Below, piece by piece: positions 7,934 through 17,169 of a stretch of DNA of 64,000 nucleotides; position 1 is the stretch's first letter, and every line of letters begins with the position of its first letter. This DNA comes from Paenibacillus sp. GTDB lineage: Bacteria; Bacillota; Bacilli; Paenibacillales; YIM-B00363. Location of the stretch: positions 186,001 to 250,000 of the forward strand of contig NZ_JAPSKE010000004.1 in NCBI RefSeq assembly GCF_031177825.1, read 5' to 3'. The position numbers and the translations under genes were made by a program. The notes beneath the pieces are model-generated. The model was not told where the DNA came from and did not search any database. It worked only from the letters and a program-made list of their open reading frames with translations.

Positions 7934-9751
7934 TCACCTCTCCCCGTCATACCAACCTTGGCCGCCCAGGTAAGCCAATACATCTTTGCCGATGCGCTCG
8001 ATCGTTCTCGGCGACCTTCCCTCGCCGAAGGCAGGGGAGCACGCCCGATCAACCGCGCCGCCCGGCGAGAAATCCCATATTCTCGGCGGCGTATCGACGA
8101 AATCCGGCGTCGCTCTCCACCATTCCCGGCCGTCTTCGAACCCGTAATGCCGGTTGACGATGCGCTTGACGCCGCCGTTCACGTCCGCGCCGCCGTATTC
8201 GATGTCGGTGCCGCGCGTGCCCATCAGCACGTCGGCCAATTGCATGAAGTTGCGGAGCGCCTTCAGACGGATCGACGGAAGCGGTTCCTTCATGCCGAGC
8301 CGAGCGCCGGGGTACAGGATAATCTCTCCTGCGATCGGTTCGGCTAAATAGTCGGCGCCTCTATGTCCGAACGAATTCCACACCGTGAAGCCGTGAATGC
8401 CCGTCATGAACGCCTCCATCGGCCAAGTGAACAACGTCAGCAAGTCTCTCGATAGATCGCTGATGACGTTCCCGCCGTAAATCCAAATCGTGTTGCCCTT
8501 CGCCTTCATGCTCGGCACGCTATCGGGAAACCAGCTGAACATCCCCTCGCCGACGACCCACAGCTTACATATGTCGGCGAACCGGTTCCGCGAGTGGGTT
8601 CCGTAGTGATTGCTGGAATCCATCCGATAGACGAAGGAGACCGGCGTCGCGTCGAAGACGCCTTCGATAAGCTCGTAATACGCCTCCATCGGCTCCTCGT
8701 CGTGTTCGTACCAAATTTCGTCGATCGTAAACGGATAGAATCGGTACTGTTTCTTATGATTCAGGAAAATCTCGAACGTCGTCTCCGTCCAACCCTTCTC
8801 TTCGAAATGACGCACGAACTCCGACAAGATGCGCCTCGTTTCCGTCCGATATCCCTTCTTACCCCATTTCACGAAGCGTGCCGGCCACTCCAGGTTGAAC
8901 GGCAAGTACATATACTCCAGAGGATACGCTCCGCGCTTCGATCCCGCGAACGCCGTGCCGTCCAAATACGGGCCGAAGTGACGGTCGAACAGCTCCCAAG
9001 ACTTGACTCGGATGTTCTTGCCTTCCCCTTCGAGCTCGGGCGCGAAGGAAGGCGTCACCTTGCCGGAATGGCGGTATCCGAGATTATGGTATACCGCTCG
9101 ATGCTCGCGGGCCATGCGGACAACCTTCGCTTCCATCTCGAAGAAGGAGCCGTCCTCGTATCGAGCGGGATTGTCCCGCAGTTCCGGAAATTCCGGAGAG
9201 ATCGAATCGGCGTACGCGTTCAAATCCGCCGTCATCCGGCTCCGGTTCGGTACGGTCACCGCGTATACGCGCAACTGCAGCTCGAACTCCCGCTCCTCAT
9301 CGTTCGCGCGGACCGCGAAGGTGCCGCGGTACTCGCCGGACGGCAGACCCGGCGGAACGAACCAATCGACCCACAGCGCCCCCGCCCGTTGATCCGGCAT
9401 ATACCGTTCGTCCAGAGGAAGGCGGAACGGGAACGCTTCGGACATCGGCACGAGCATATCGGGCACCAGCATTCCGTTCGTCCGATGGAACCACTGGACG
9501 TAGACGTCAGTCTCTCCGGCGGACAGCAAGGCGCCGTCCTCGCCGCGCAAGTCGCGGAGTTCGAGGGCGAACGACGTGACGGGCGCGCCGGACGTCTGCA
9601 CGACGATCTGGAACGAGACGTATTGATTCGAGCCCGCATGCAATTCGACGATTGCCTTGCAAATTTCCAAATCCGAAGCATGCTCCCGTTCGACGAACGT
9701 GCCGGTCAAGCCGTCTATCCGCGCATAGTCCTTTATCGCGAAAATTCGCAT
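7934..9751 (-). CDS. DUF4091-type glycoside-hydrolase-like protein
   Basis: 605 residues without a signal peptide. An N-terminal beta-rich domain (about 30-175, with YVSFQIVVQT and PSGEYRGTF) is followed by a TIM-barrel-like region and a C-terminal stretch typical of DUF4091 proteins (LTLFTWPMEAFMTGIHGFT, GEIILYPG). Activity is unproven, but family members sit in polysaccharide-use loci. AAAGGAGG precedes the ATG at 9751, only 13 bp from the previous gene. It belongs to the importer operon at 10317-13856. Confidence 0.75.
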   Translation of the reverse strand: MRIFAIKDYARIDGLTGTFVEREHASDLEICKAIVELHAGSNQYVSFQIVVQTSGAPVTSFALELRDLRGEDGALLSAGETDVYVQWFHRTNGMLVPDMLVPMSEAFPFRLPLDERYMPDQRAGALWVDWFVPPGLPSGEYRGTFAVRANDEEREFELQLRVYAVTVPNRSRMTADLNAYADSISPEFPELRDNPARYEDGSFFEMEAKVVRMAREHRAVYHNLGYRHSGKVTPSFAPELEGEGKNIRVKSWELFDRHFGPYLDGTAFAGSKRGAYPLEYMYLPFNLEWPARFVKWGKKGYRTETRRILSEFVRHFEEKGWTETTFEIFLNHKKQYRFYPFTIDEIWYEHDEEPMEAYYELIEGVFDATPVSFVYRMDSSNHYGTHSRNRFADICKLWVVGEGMFSWFPDSVPSMKAKGNTIWIYGGNVISDLSRDLLTLFTWPMEAFMTGIHGFTVWNSFGHRGADYLAEPIAGEIILYPGARLGMKEPLPSIRLKALRNFMQLADVLMGTRGTDIEYGGADVNGGVKRIVNRHYGFEDGREWWRATPDFVDTPPRIWDFSPGGAVDRACSPAFGEGRSPRTIERIGKDVLAYLGGQGWYDGER

Positions 9752-9764
9752 GACGAGCCTCCTT

Positions 9765-10217
9765 TTATAGATCCGCGGCGACCGCGAGTCCGGCGATCAG
9801 CTCCAAAGCGCCCACGATCTCGGCGTCGCTGTTCCGCACCGGATAGTAATAATGCGTCGTCCCCGCGGCGGGGTCTTTGCGGATCGGCCGTTCGCCGCGC
9901 GAATACACCGCTGCGAGCTCCGCGCTCGTGCGCGTCCGCGTCCATCCCTCGAGCGGGAGGGACGACCCGGCCGCGACCGGCACGGACAAGCCCGGATTAT
10001 CGGGATACGCCTGCCAGAGCACGGCGCACAGCTTCGCCCCCTCCTCGATTCGCTCAAGGAACGCCAGAGAGCGCTTCACCTGGATGAACGCGTCGAAGTC
10101 ATAGTCCGTATCCCCGGCGCGATCGAGCAACATTCCCTCGAACGCGTCCCCGTCCAAGTACATCAAGCCGATTTTCGCCGCGCGATCCGCTTGTTCCCGC
10201 AACGCCTCGTGCGTCAT
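9765..10217 (-). CDS. Hypothetical protein, 150 aa
   Basis: Soluble, acidic, no recognised domain. Visible features are an N-terminal helix (EALREQADRAAKIGLMYLDG), a mid-section FDAFIQVKRSLAFLERIEEG, and a C-terminal segment THYYYPVRNSDAEIVGALEL that looks like a PAS/GAF-style beta pair. A good AGGAGG precedes the ATG. It lies between the solute-binding protein and the DUF4091 enzyme and is closely spaced to the latter, so it is probably part of the same operon. Function is unknown. Confidence 0.6.
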   Translation of the reverse strand: MTHEALREQADRAAKIGLMYLDGDAFEGMLLDRAGDTDYDFDAFIQVKRSLAFLERIEEGAKLCAVLWQAYPDNPGLSVPVAAGSSLPLEGWTRTRTSAELAAVYSRGERPIRKDPAAGTTHYYYPVRNSDAEIVGALELIAGLAVAADL

Positions 10218-10316
10218 GGCTGCGCCTCCTCATTTTCCAAGTCCGTTCGTCAGTGGAAAAAGAGAGGGCGCGCCCCCTCTCCCTCTCCTCTATGCGGCCG
10301 CCGCTGCGACCGTCGC

Positions 10317-11933
10317 TTATTGCCAGCGCCCTTCCACGCCCGCCTCCGCGATCTTCGCGTTCACGTCGTCGATGACGTCTTGCCCGCCGTTGCTCAAGAA
10401 GCTCTCCACCATCGGTTCCCAGGCGTCCATCGGCTGATCGCCGATAATCATCTTCGTCTGCTCGTCGATCAGCGTCGTGTGGAGCTCCCAATATTTCGTG
10501 TTATAGATTTCCGAATTGACGCTCATCGTAGGATCGATATACACGAAGTTCGGCTTCGACCACATCTCTACCGATTTGTCGACGTACGCCTGCTGCAGCG
10601 GCGTCGTGATGCTGCTGCTCATGTCGACCGCTTCGTCGTTCGGCGCCCATTCGGCGGTCATGAAATACGTTTGCGGGCGTTTAGTCGCTCCTTCTTCGGT
10701 AAGCACGCGTTTGCCGTCCGTGAATTCGTACCCCTTGCCGAGGCCGCCCCATTTCCAGTCGTAATCCGGATTGTCCGGGTTCGCTTGCTCCTTCGGGATG
10801 AAGGTGGCGAAGAAATCGGTCATCTCGAGTATCCGCTTCACCTTCTCCGGTTGATCGGCGAGCTCGGCGTTGAGCGTATGCAGCAGGTAGAAGCCCGACA
10901 AGCCTTGGTAGCCTTGCGAACCGTCCGGCGCGACGAACGGCGGAAGCGGCTCGATGACGGCGTTCGGAACGGCCGCCGCCAGCTGCTCGAACAGCCCTTT
11001 GCCGCCCGGCGTACCTTCGTAGTAGATGCCGGCTTTCCCCGTCCAGAACAAGTTGCGCGCGTCTTGGTACGTCATGATCGGCCAATCCTTGTGAACGTAT
11101 CCGCCGGCGTAGACATCGCGCAGGAATTGAATCCGTTCCTTGGAACCGTTGGAGATGATGCCGGGGATCAGCTGGCCCTTATCGTTCTTATGCAGCCATG
11201 TGCCGCTGTCGTAATACGCGCCCATCTGCATTTCGTTGTCGATGCCGCTGCTCATCGCGAAGCCGTACGTGTCGTTCTGTCCGTTGCCGTCCGGATCCTG
11301 CTCGGTGAACGCTTTGGATACGGCCAGCAGCTCGCTGTAATTCGTCGGCATCGAGAGGCCCAGCTTGTCGAGCCAGTCCTTGCGGATGAGCGGCGAATTC
11401 CGGTACTTCACGCGGAAATATTGCGGGATCGCATAAATCTTGCCGTCCACGGTCAGCTTCGTCAGCACGTTGTCGGGAATCAGGTTCAGCGTCTCGTATT
11501 CGCCGGATTCGAAATATTCGTTGAGCGGCAAGAACGCGCCCTGCCCCGCCCATTGGTAGAAGTTGGACGAAGGCGATTCGAACCCGACGATATCCGGAAT
11601 GTCGCCGGACGCCATCAGGACGGACAGCTTCTGCTCCGCTTCGCCCATCGGCACGAGCTGCGGTTTGAAATCGACGTTAAACCGTTCGTTGATCGCCTTC
11701 AGTCCTTCGCCGTCATTGGGCGGAATGGCGGCCCACACGCCTTTGAACATGGAAATTTCGAACTTTTCGGGGGCCGGCTCCGCGGCGGGCTCCTCCGCGA
11801 CGGGCGCTTTCGTTTCGCCTTCGTCCTTCGGCGCCTCCGTTTCCGTCGCGCCTCCTCCCCCCGTACAAGCGCTCAGCAGCAAGACCATGGACAACCCGAC
11901 GAACATCCCTTTCTTTTTGTTGCCGTTAACCAT
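10317..11933 (-). CDS. Extracellular solute-binding lipoprotein (LplA/LipO-like)
   Basis: 538 residues. A signal peptide ends in a lipobox LLLSAC, followed by a G/E/A-rich tether (about 24-60). The body is a family-1-type sugar-binding protein (FKGVWAAIPPNDGEGLKAI, RKDWLDKLGLSMPTNYSELL, IIGDQPMDAWEPMVESFL). It is anchored outside the membrane and would deliver an oligosaccharide to the two permeases encoded just upstream at 11997 and 12906. No ATPase gene accompanies it, as is usual for importers sharing MsmX. Confidence 0.9.
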   Translation of the reverse strand: MVNGNKKKGMFVGLSMVLLLSACTGGGGATETEAPKDEGETKAPVAEEPAAEPAPEKFEISMFKGVWAAIPPNDGEGLKAINERFNVDFKPQLVPMGEAEQKLSVLMASGDIPDIVGFESPSSNFYQWAGQGAFLPLNEYFESGEYETLNLIPDNVLTKLTVDGKIYAIPQYFRVKYRNSPLIRKDWLDKLGLSMPTNYSELLAVSKAFTEQDPDGNGQNDTYGFAMSSGIDNEMQMGAYYDSGTWLHKNDKGQLIPGIISNGSKERIQFLRDVYAGGYVHKDWPIMTYQDARNLFWTGKAGIYYEGTPGGKGLFEQLAAAVPNAVIEPLPPFVAPDGSQGYQGLSGFYLLHTLNAELADQPEKVKRILEMTDFFATFIPKEQANPDNPDYDWKWGGLGKGYEFTDGKRVLTEEGATKRPQTYFMTAEWAPNDEAVDMSSSITTPLQQAYVDKSVEMWSKPNFVYIDPTMSVNSEIYNTKYWELHTTLIDEQTKMIIGDQPMDAWEPMVESFLSNGGQDVIDDVNAKIAEAGVEGRWQ

Positions 11934-11996
11934 GCGTACCCCTCCTCGATTCGATTCGTACGTAGCCTTCTACCTGCCGCCCATCGGAGCTTCGCA

Positions 11997-12884
11997 TCAA
12001 TCCTTCAGCGAACCGAGCATCACCCCTTTGGCGAAGTGCTTTTGCAGGAACGGGTAAATCAGCATGATCGGAAGCGTCGCGACGAGCACGGCGGCCATGC
12101 CGATCGTCTCCGGCGGCGGCGGATTCTCGGAACGGAAGGCGGCGCTTTCCGCGGACGCCCGAATCGTCCCCATCGCCTCTCCGGCGATGACGATCTGACG
12201 CAGAATGACCTGAATCGTCCACTTGTGGGAATCGTTCAAATACAAAATCGCGTCGAAGAAGTGATTCCAGTGATCCACCGCGAAAAACAATCCGAAGGCG
12301 GCGAGGGCCGGCTTGGAGAGCGGCAGCATGATCGTGAAGTAAATGCGCATCTCGCTCGCGCCGTCGATCAAGGCCGCCTCCACGAGCTCGCCGGGGATGT
12401 TCCGGAAAAACTGCCGCATCACGATAAGGTTGTACGCGCTGATCAAGCCCGGAATGATAAGCGCCCAGTACGTATCGATCAACCCGGTTTCTTTCACGAC
12501 TAGGTACGTCGGGATCAAGCCCCCGCCGAACAAGAACGTAAACAGCACGATAAAGCTGAAAAATCTCCGCCCCGGGATCGCCCGCGACAACGAATAGGCC
12601 ATCGTCGACGTGAACGCCAAATTCATGAATACGCCGACGACCGTGACGCCGGCCGTCACGCCGAGCGAACGAAGGAACGGTTTGAAATTGAAAATATAAT
12701 AATAGGCGTCGGTCACCCACACCTTCGGCCACAAAATGATATCCGAGCGCATGTATTCGCCGAAGGAGACGAACGAGGTGACGAACATGTAATAAAACGG
12801 GAACACCATCGTCAAGGCGATTGCGAACAGCGCCGCGATGATCAACCAATAGCTTAACCGGTCCCCGAACGACGTATCTCTCAT
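11997..12884 (-). CDS. Sugar ABC transporter permease (LplC/MalG-like)
   Basis: 295 residues, six predicted membrane segments. The cytoplasmic EAA loop reads EAALIDGASEMRIYFTIMLP and would dock the shared ATPase. The C-terminus (FAKGVMLGSLKD) is typical of LplC/YtcP permeases. It lies 21 bp downstream of the LplB-like gene and forms the heterodimeric channel with it. Confidence 0.92.
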   Translation of the reverse strand: MRDTSFGDRLSYWLIIAALFAIALTMVFPFYYMFVTSFVSFGEYMRSDIILWPKVWVTDAYYYIFNFKPFLRSLGVTAGVTVVGVFMNLAFTSTMAYSLSRAIPGRRFFSFIVLFTFLFGGGLIPTYLVVKETGLIDTYWALIIPGLISAYNLIVMRQFFRNIPGELVEAALIDGASEMRIYFTIMLPLSKPALAAFGLFFAVDHWNHFFDAILYLNDSHKWTIQVILRQIVIAGEAMGTIRASAESAAFRSENPPPPETIGMAAVLVATLPIMLIYPFLQKHFAKGVMLGSLKD

Positions 12885-12905
12885 GGCTGGCGCCTCCTCT
12901 CCAAT

Positions 12906-13856
12906 TTAGAACACTCCGTCTTCTCCGAACCGTTTGGCGAGACGATTCGCCGCCAAAATCAGAACGAGACCGACGAGGCTCTTGAATAAACCGAAGGCGG
13001 TGGCGAAGCTGTAGTCCGCTTTCTCGATCCCTTTCTGAAACACATACAGATCCAGCGTCGTGCCGACGTCCCGCGTCAATGCGCTGACCATGAGGAAAAT
13101 TTGCTCGATGCCGGTATTCAAAATGTTGCCGAGCTGCAAAATAAGCAAAATGACGATCGTGCCCCGAATGCCGGGCAACGTAATGTACCATATTTTCTGC
13201 CATCGCTTGGCGCCGTCCATCGCCGCCGCTTCGTACAAGTTCGGATTGATTCCCGCGATGGCAGCCAGGAACAGAATCGAGCTCCACCCGGATTCCTTCC
13301 ATATATTCTCGAGTACGATGAGCGGCATGAACCACGCGTCCGACGTCAAGAAGTTGATCTTCGGTAACCCGACAAGCGCCAGGAACGAATTCACGATGCC
13401 GTCGCTGCTCAGCAGCGTGAACACGAGACCGACGACGACGATCCAAGAGACGAAATGCGGCAGGTAGACCACCGTTTGGACCGTTTTCTTGAAAAATTCG
13501 TGCCGCACCTCGTTCAGCAGCAGCGCTAGCACGATGCCGGCCGGGAACGCGAGGCCCAGCTGCATGAAGTTTAGATACAGCGTGTTGAACAGCACCCTGC
13601 CAAGGTCGGAGCCCTCGAAGATGAGCTTGAAGTTAGCGAGTCCGACCCATTCGCTCCGGAAAAATCCGCGGAACGCGCTATAATCCTGGAACGCGACGAC
13701 CAATCCAAACATCGGTAGGTATTTGTAGACGATGAAGTACACGAATCCGGGCAGCAGCAATAAATACATGAACCGAAATCTCCAGATCCGAGCGAGCAGC
13801 GTCTTGCCCGCTTCTCTTCTGCGCATCGCCCGTCCATCCACTCGGGTCGCGATCAT
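12906..13856 (-). CDS. Sugar ABC transporter permease (LplB/MalF-like)
   Basis: 316 residues with six membrane segments. The signature is LLLLPGFVYFIVYKYLPMFG at the N-terminus and an EAA loop EAAAMDGAKRWQKIWYITLP. It is the first gene of the importer operon. The ATG at 13856 is preceded by AAGGTGGGG; a later in-frame ATG (MRRREAG) is possible. A promoter -10 lies about 60 bp upstream and a cre-like box lies further up. Confidence 0.9.
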   Translation of the reverse strand: MIATRVDGRAMRRREAGKTLLARIWRFRFMYLLLLPGFVYFIVYKYLPMFGLVVAFQDYSAFRGFFRSEWVGLANFKLIFEGSDLGRVLFNTLYLNFMQLGLAFPAGIVLALLLNEVRHEFFKKTVQTVVYLPHFVSWIVVVGLVFTLLSSDGIVNSFLALVGLPKINFLTSDAWFMPLIVLENIWKESGWSSILFLAAIAGINPNLYEAAAMDGAKRWQKIWYITLPGIRGTIVILLILQLGNILNTGIEQIFLMVSALTRDVGTTLDLYVFQKGIEKADYSFATAFGLFKSLVGLVLILAANRLAKRFGEDGVF

Positions 13857-13913
13857 GACACGGCATCCCCACCTTCTCTTATAGATCGGAGCGATTAAAC
13901 CTCTTTAATGTAA

Positions 13914-13919
13914 ATTATA
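13914..13919 (-). promoter_or_regulatory. Candidate -10 of the importer operon
   Basis: TATAAT on the minus strand, 58 bp before the LplB-like start. The -35 at 17 bp spacing (TACTAC) is poor, so activation by the neighbouring regulators is plausible. The rest of the 212-bp gap is AT-rich with no gene. Confidence 0.45.
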
Positions 13920-14050
13920 GGACAGAGTATATGACGGTAGTAGTAGGTTTTGATGACTACACATACGACTTCGATGACATCTCGGATTTGAAAAGGTTTT
14001 CACACCCAATTATATGTAATGATATATACCACAAATCTTACCCTATGTAA

Positions 14051-14064
14051 TGGAAGCGATTGCA
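14051..14064 (-). promoter_or_regulatory. cre-like / LacI-family operator
   Basis: TGGAAGCGATTGCA fits the loose CcpA cre pattern (TGNAANCGNTNNCA) with one substitution. It lies between the DUF5107 stop codon and the importer operon. A close relative of this box sits at the alpha-mannosidase promoter (62731-62744), so both units may share control by CcpA or a LacI-type protein. Confidence 0.45.
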
Positions 14065-14068
14065 TGTC

Positions 14069-17017
14069 TTACTGGAATCCGAGCCACTCCAGCTCGACCT
14101 TCCGATGCATTGATTTCACGTAATACTCGTATTCCGGCGACGCAGCGTCGAGCGCTTCGCCGGCGACCTCGTCGTACCGTCGCAGCGCGCCGGCGAAATC
14201 GCCTTTCTTCTCGAGACAGACGCCGATCATAAATCGCTCTTCCGCGAACGTCTGATTCCATACGACGCCGAGCCCCGTATTGTCCGGGTACACGGACACC
14301 TGACTTAATTCGCGGACGGCGTCGTCCCAGCGCTCCTCCCGCATCGCTTCGCGGGCAAGCCCCATGCGCGTCGTTCGGTACAGCTTCGCAAGCGACAAGT
14401 CCGGAAAATATTCGTTCTCCCAGCTGCGAAATCGGTAGCTCGCGAGCAGCTGCATCGCTTCCCGATACTTGCCGGCATCGTTCCAGATGCCGATCGTCAT
14501 GCGCGCGAACAACTGGCTGAGACGGCTCGCATCGACGGTATCGCCGAGTAAAGCGAGCCGCTTGTCGATCCGACCCTCCCGTTTATAAATCGAGTTCAGC
14601 GTGACGGCGATCTCTTGATTGGCCGGCGGGCGGCGAAGTCCGTCCTCCAGCACGGCCGTCGCCCCTTCGGCATCGCCACGGCGAAGCAGCAGCGTGCCGA
14701 GGTTCAAGTATACGACCGAATAGTCCATCCCTTCGCGCACGCATCGGGTCCACTCGGCCTCCGCTTCCCCGAAGCGATCCTTCGCGTTCAAGATTAATCC
14801 GCGGTAATACCGCGCTCGTACCGCATGGCCGCCGCTATGTTCGATGGCGCGCTCCAACGCGCGGAGCGTCGACGGCAGGCTCGGGAACACCCAATTCAGC
14901 GGCGCCTCCTCAGCTTCGCGGAACGACCGCTCCGCTTCCTCGAGATCCCCCGCCTCCGCGTGCAGCCAACCGAGCTGGTACAGCACGAGCGGATTTCGGC
15001 GATCCGTATAGTTCGCCAGTACGGCGAGCTGCGCTTCCCTGTCCCCGATCTGGTCGTAGAAAGCCGCAAGCGAGAGCGCGAAAAACTCGTCCCCGCGAAC
15101 CAGCGACTTCGCGCGGAGCGTTCCTGACGTTATGTCCAATTCCACCGCCGCCGCATGGTTGAGCGGGTCCTTCGACAAGATCGAGCCGAGAAGCTCGCCG
15201 GCTCGCTCCATTCTTCCCAGCTTGCGCAGGCACACCGCCGACAGGACGTCCGCCGTGTCGGCGTCGGCCGGTCGTTTGGTCGCTTTCTCTAAATACTGAA
15301 GCGCTTTGGCATACTCCCCGTCTTGCATCGCCAACTTGCCTAGAAGAATATTCGAAGCGGCCGCCAACGCCGACGTGTCGTTCACCCGCAGCAGGAACGT
15401 CCTCGCCTCTTTCTTCCTCCCTTGCAGCATTCGCACGAGTCCGAAATAATATGGGATTTCTTGAGAGAAAGGCGTCAACCGGAGCGCTTCGGCCAAGGTG
15501 GTTTCGGCATCGTCCGGAAGCAGCATCTTTAGTTGAACGACCGCCTTGCCTACGTATGCCTCCACATATGCCGGGTTGTCGCGCAGCAGCTCGTCATACA
15601 ATCGAAGCGCTTCCATAAAGTGGTTTCGCTGCTCCGCCTCGGCGATCCGGAACGCCGGCGTTGCGACGACGTCCTTCCACGGCACCGCCGCGGGCGCTTC
15701 GGCATGGTCCATCGCCGACAACGATCGATTCACGAGATGATCGACGACGGTTTCGCCGCCGACCGTCACGACCAAACGCAGGGCGCCTTCCGACAAACAG
15801 CGATAATGCAGCTCCGCCTCGGCGTACACATTGTTCGCGGGCGTCCAATCCCCTTCGGCGCGGAATACTTCCGTCCCGTCGTGCACGATCGCGACGGCCG
15901 CTCCCGCCATCGGCTCGTTCGCGGACAACGTCAAATCCAGATGCAGCGCGTCGCCCGCTCCGCGTCGAAATCGGGTCGCTGCCACGAGTTCCTTGGAAGC
16001 ATACGTGAACGGCCCGGTCTCCACCGCTTGGAACCAATATTCCTTCCATTCGTTCGTCTGGTACGGCCGCAGGAACCGGTATTCGTTTTGCGTCTCTACG
16101 TCCCCCGCCTGATGTTCAATGTATGGGCCGTCCTCGTCCGTCAACAGCCGCTGCCAGCGCATGCCGAGCCCCGCTCGCCCCCACGCCCAATATTTTTTGC
16201 CGGGAACCTCGCGGTGGTCCGCCACATGAACCGTACCGCGCTTTCGGAGACTGTCGTATACGCCGAAGAAATCCTCGTCCGTCAGCGATGCGAATATGGA
16301 GGAAAACTTCCGGATTTGGCTCGCCCAACGCACGTCGACGTTCCCGTCCATCGGCCAGGGGGTGCGTTCCCGGCTCCCCTCGTCGATCTTCCACTTGGAC
16401 GGATAACGGCACTCGAGTTCGTCCGTCTCCGGATACGAAGCCGTGTTCCAGAAGAAAAACCGTTGCGGCAGCGGCGTCGGGTTATGGATGCGGACCGTCT
16501 GTTCGATATACGCCTTTCCCGGGTATAACCGAAGCTCAACCGAAAACCGCAGCTCGCTGACTTTGTCGATTTCCCCGAGAATGATCGAAGCGGAGCCGTC
16601 GTCGTTGGTTCTGAGCTCCGTGTCGATGACCTCCATCGCGGTCGGGCGATGCCCCGTCGGGAAGTTGAATTCGACGCCTCCGGACGTCCATGCCCCCGTC
16701 AAGCCGACCAACTGCGGCTTCACGACGTTGTTGCGGTAAAACACCTCTTGCCCGTTCCTCTTGTCGAAGGCGGAATATAGCTTGCCTCCCAACGCCGGAA
16801 GCGCCATGACCTTCAGGTACTCGTTCTCGATCGCGAGCGCTTCGTACGCCGCGGACGTCGGACTGTCGTCCAAATCGTCGTACAGCTTGTACGGATATGG
16901 CTTCTCGCGCCGGTATTCCCGGATGATAGGGTTGATGTTCGCGGATCGCACCGGGTACGTTGGTAGGGTGATACTGTCCCGATAGGCCGCCGTTCGATCG
17001 CCGTGTTCCGTCGTCAT
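14069..17017 (-). CDS. DUF5107 domain protein with TPR repeats
   Basis: 982 residues, cytoplasmic. Residues about 15-340 are a DUF5107 beta-sandwich, an aldose-epimerase-like fold (LPALGGKLYSAFDKRNGQEV, GGVEFNFPTGHRP, FFWNTASYPE). Residues about 460-970 are a long tetratricopeptide array (YVEAYVGKAVVQLKMLLPDD, VLYQLGWLHAEAGDLEEAE). Such proteins accompany sugar-use genes in Paenibacillus-type genomes, with no known reaction. The start at 17017 is unusual: the only Shine-Dalgarno-like element is a run of 13 G six bases before ATG. It is followed by the importer operon and preceded by the terminator of the two-component operon. Confidence 0.85.
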   Translation of the reverse strand: MTTEHGDRTAAYRDSITLPTYPVRSANINPIIREYRREKPYPYKLYDDLDDSPTSAAYEALAIENEYLKVMALPALGGKLYSAFDKRNGQEVFYRNNVVKPQLVGLTGAWTSGGVEFNFPTGHRPTAMEVIDTELRTNDDGSASIILGEIDKVSELRFSVELRLYPGKAYIEQTVRIHNPTPLPQRFFFWNTASYPETDELECRYPSKWKIDEGSRERTPWPMDGNVDVRWASQIRKFSSIFASLTDEDFFGVYDSLRKRGTVHVADHREVPGKKYWAWGRAGLGMRWQRLLTDEDGPYIEHQAGDVETQNEYRFLRPYQTNEWKEYWFQAVETGPFTYASKELVAATRFRRGAGDALHLDLTLSANEPMAGAAVAIVHDGTEVFRAEGDWTPANNVYAEAELHYRCLSEGALRLVVTVGGETVVDHLVNRSLSAMDHAEAPAAVPWKDVVATPAFRIAEAEQRNHFMEALRLYDELLRDNPAYVEAYVGKAVVQLKMLLPDDAETTLAEALRLTPFSQEIPYYFGLVRMLQGRKKEARTFLLRVNDTSALAAASNILLGKLAMQDGEYAKALQYLEKATKRPADADTADVLSAVCLRKLGRMERAGELLGSILSKDPLNHAAAVELDITSGTLRAKSLVRGDEFFALSLAAFYDQIGDREAQLAVLANYTDRRNPLVLYQLGWLHAEAGDLEEAERSFREAEEAPLNWVFPSLPSTLRALERAIEHSGGHAVRARYYRGLILNAKDRFGEAEAEWTRCVREGMDYSVVYLNLGTLLLRRGDAEGATAVLEDGLRRPPANQEIAVTLNSIYKREGRIDKRLALLGDTVDASRLSQLFARMTIGIWNDAGKYREAMQLLASYRFRSWENEYFPDLSLAKLYRTTRMGLAREAMREERWDDAVRELSQVSVYPDNTGLGVVWNQTFAEERFMIGVCLEKKGDFAGALRRYDEVAGEALDAASPEYEYYVKSMHRKVELEWLGFQ

Positions 17018-17023
17018 CCGCTT

Positions 17024-17036
17024 CCCCCCCCCCCCC
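17024..17036 (-). repeat. 13-G homopolymer forming the ribosome-binding site
   Basis: Thirteen consecutive C on the plus strand, i.e. G13 in the transcript, followed by AAGCGG and the DUF5107 start ATG. It is the only homopolymer of this length noticed in the window. Such tracts slip during replication, and length changes here would alter SD spacing. Confidence 0.9.
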
Positions 17037-17087
17037 GAAATTATCGAAATGCGCCGAAACGATGTTCGATCGCTTATTTCTCAGTAT

Positions 17088-17119
17088 AAAAAGAAGACGA
17101 CTCCGGAAGTACCGGAGTC
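17088..17119 (-). terminator. Terminator of the YesM/YesN operon
   Basis: GACTCCGG (17099-17106) pairs with CCGGAGTC (17112-17119). On the minus strand the stem is followed by a T-rich stretch (17097-17088). It lies 50 bp after the response-regulator stop codon. Confidence 0.75.
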
Positions 17120-17169
17120 CGATGACTTTGCTATAGGGTTTCATTACCTGTCTGCGCCTCCCGTACTTC

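Noticed and set aside
9852..12503. 883-codon open frame on the plus strand
   Set aside because: It is antisense to the binding protein, permease, 150-aa and DUF4091 genes, all of which have clear motifs and ribosome-binding sites. Its composition (Arg/His/Pro-rich, no motifs) is that of a GC-rich shadow.
11926..13446. 506-codon frame on the minus strand
   Set aside because: Different frame across the two permease genes; Arg-rich with no membrane segments, so a shadow.
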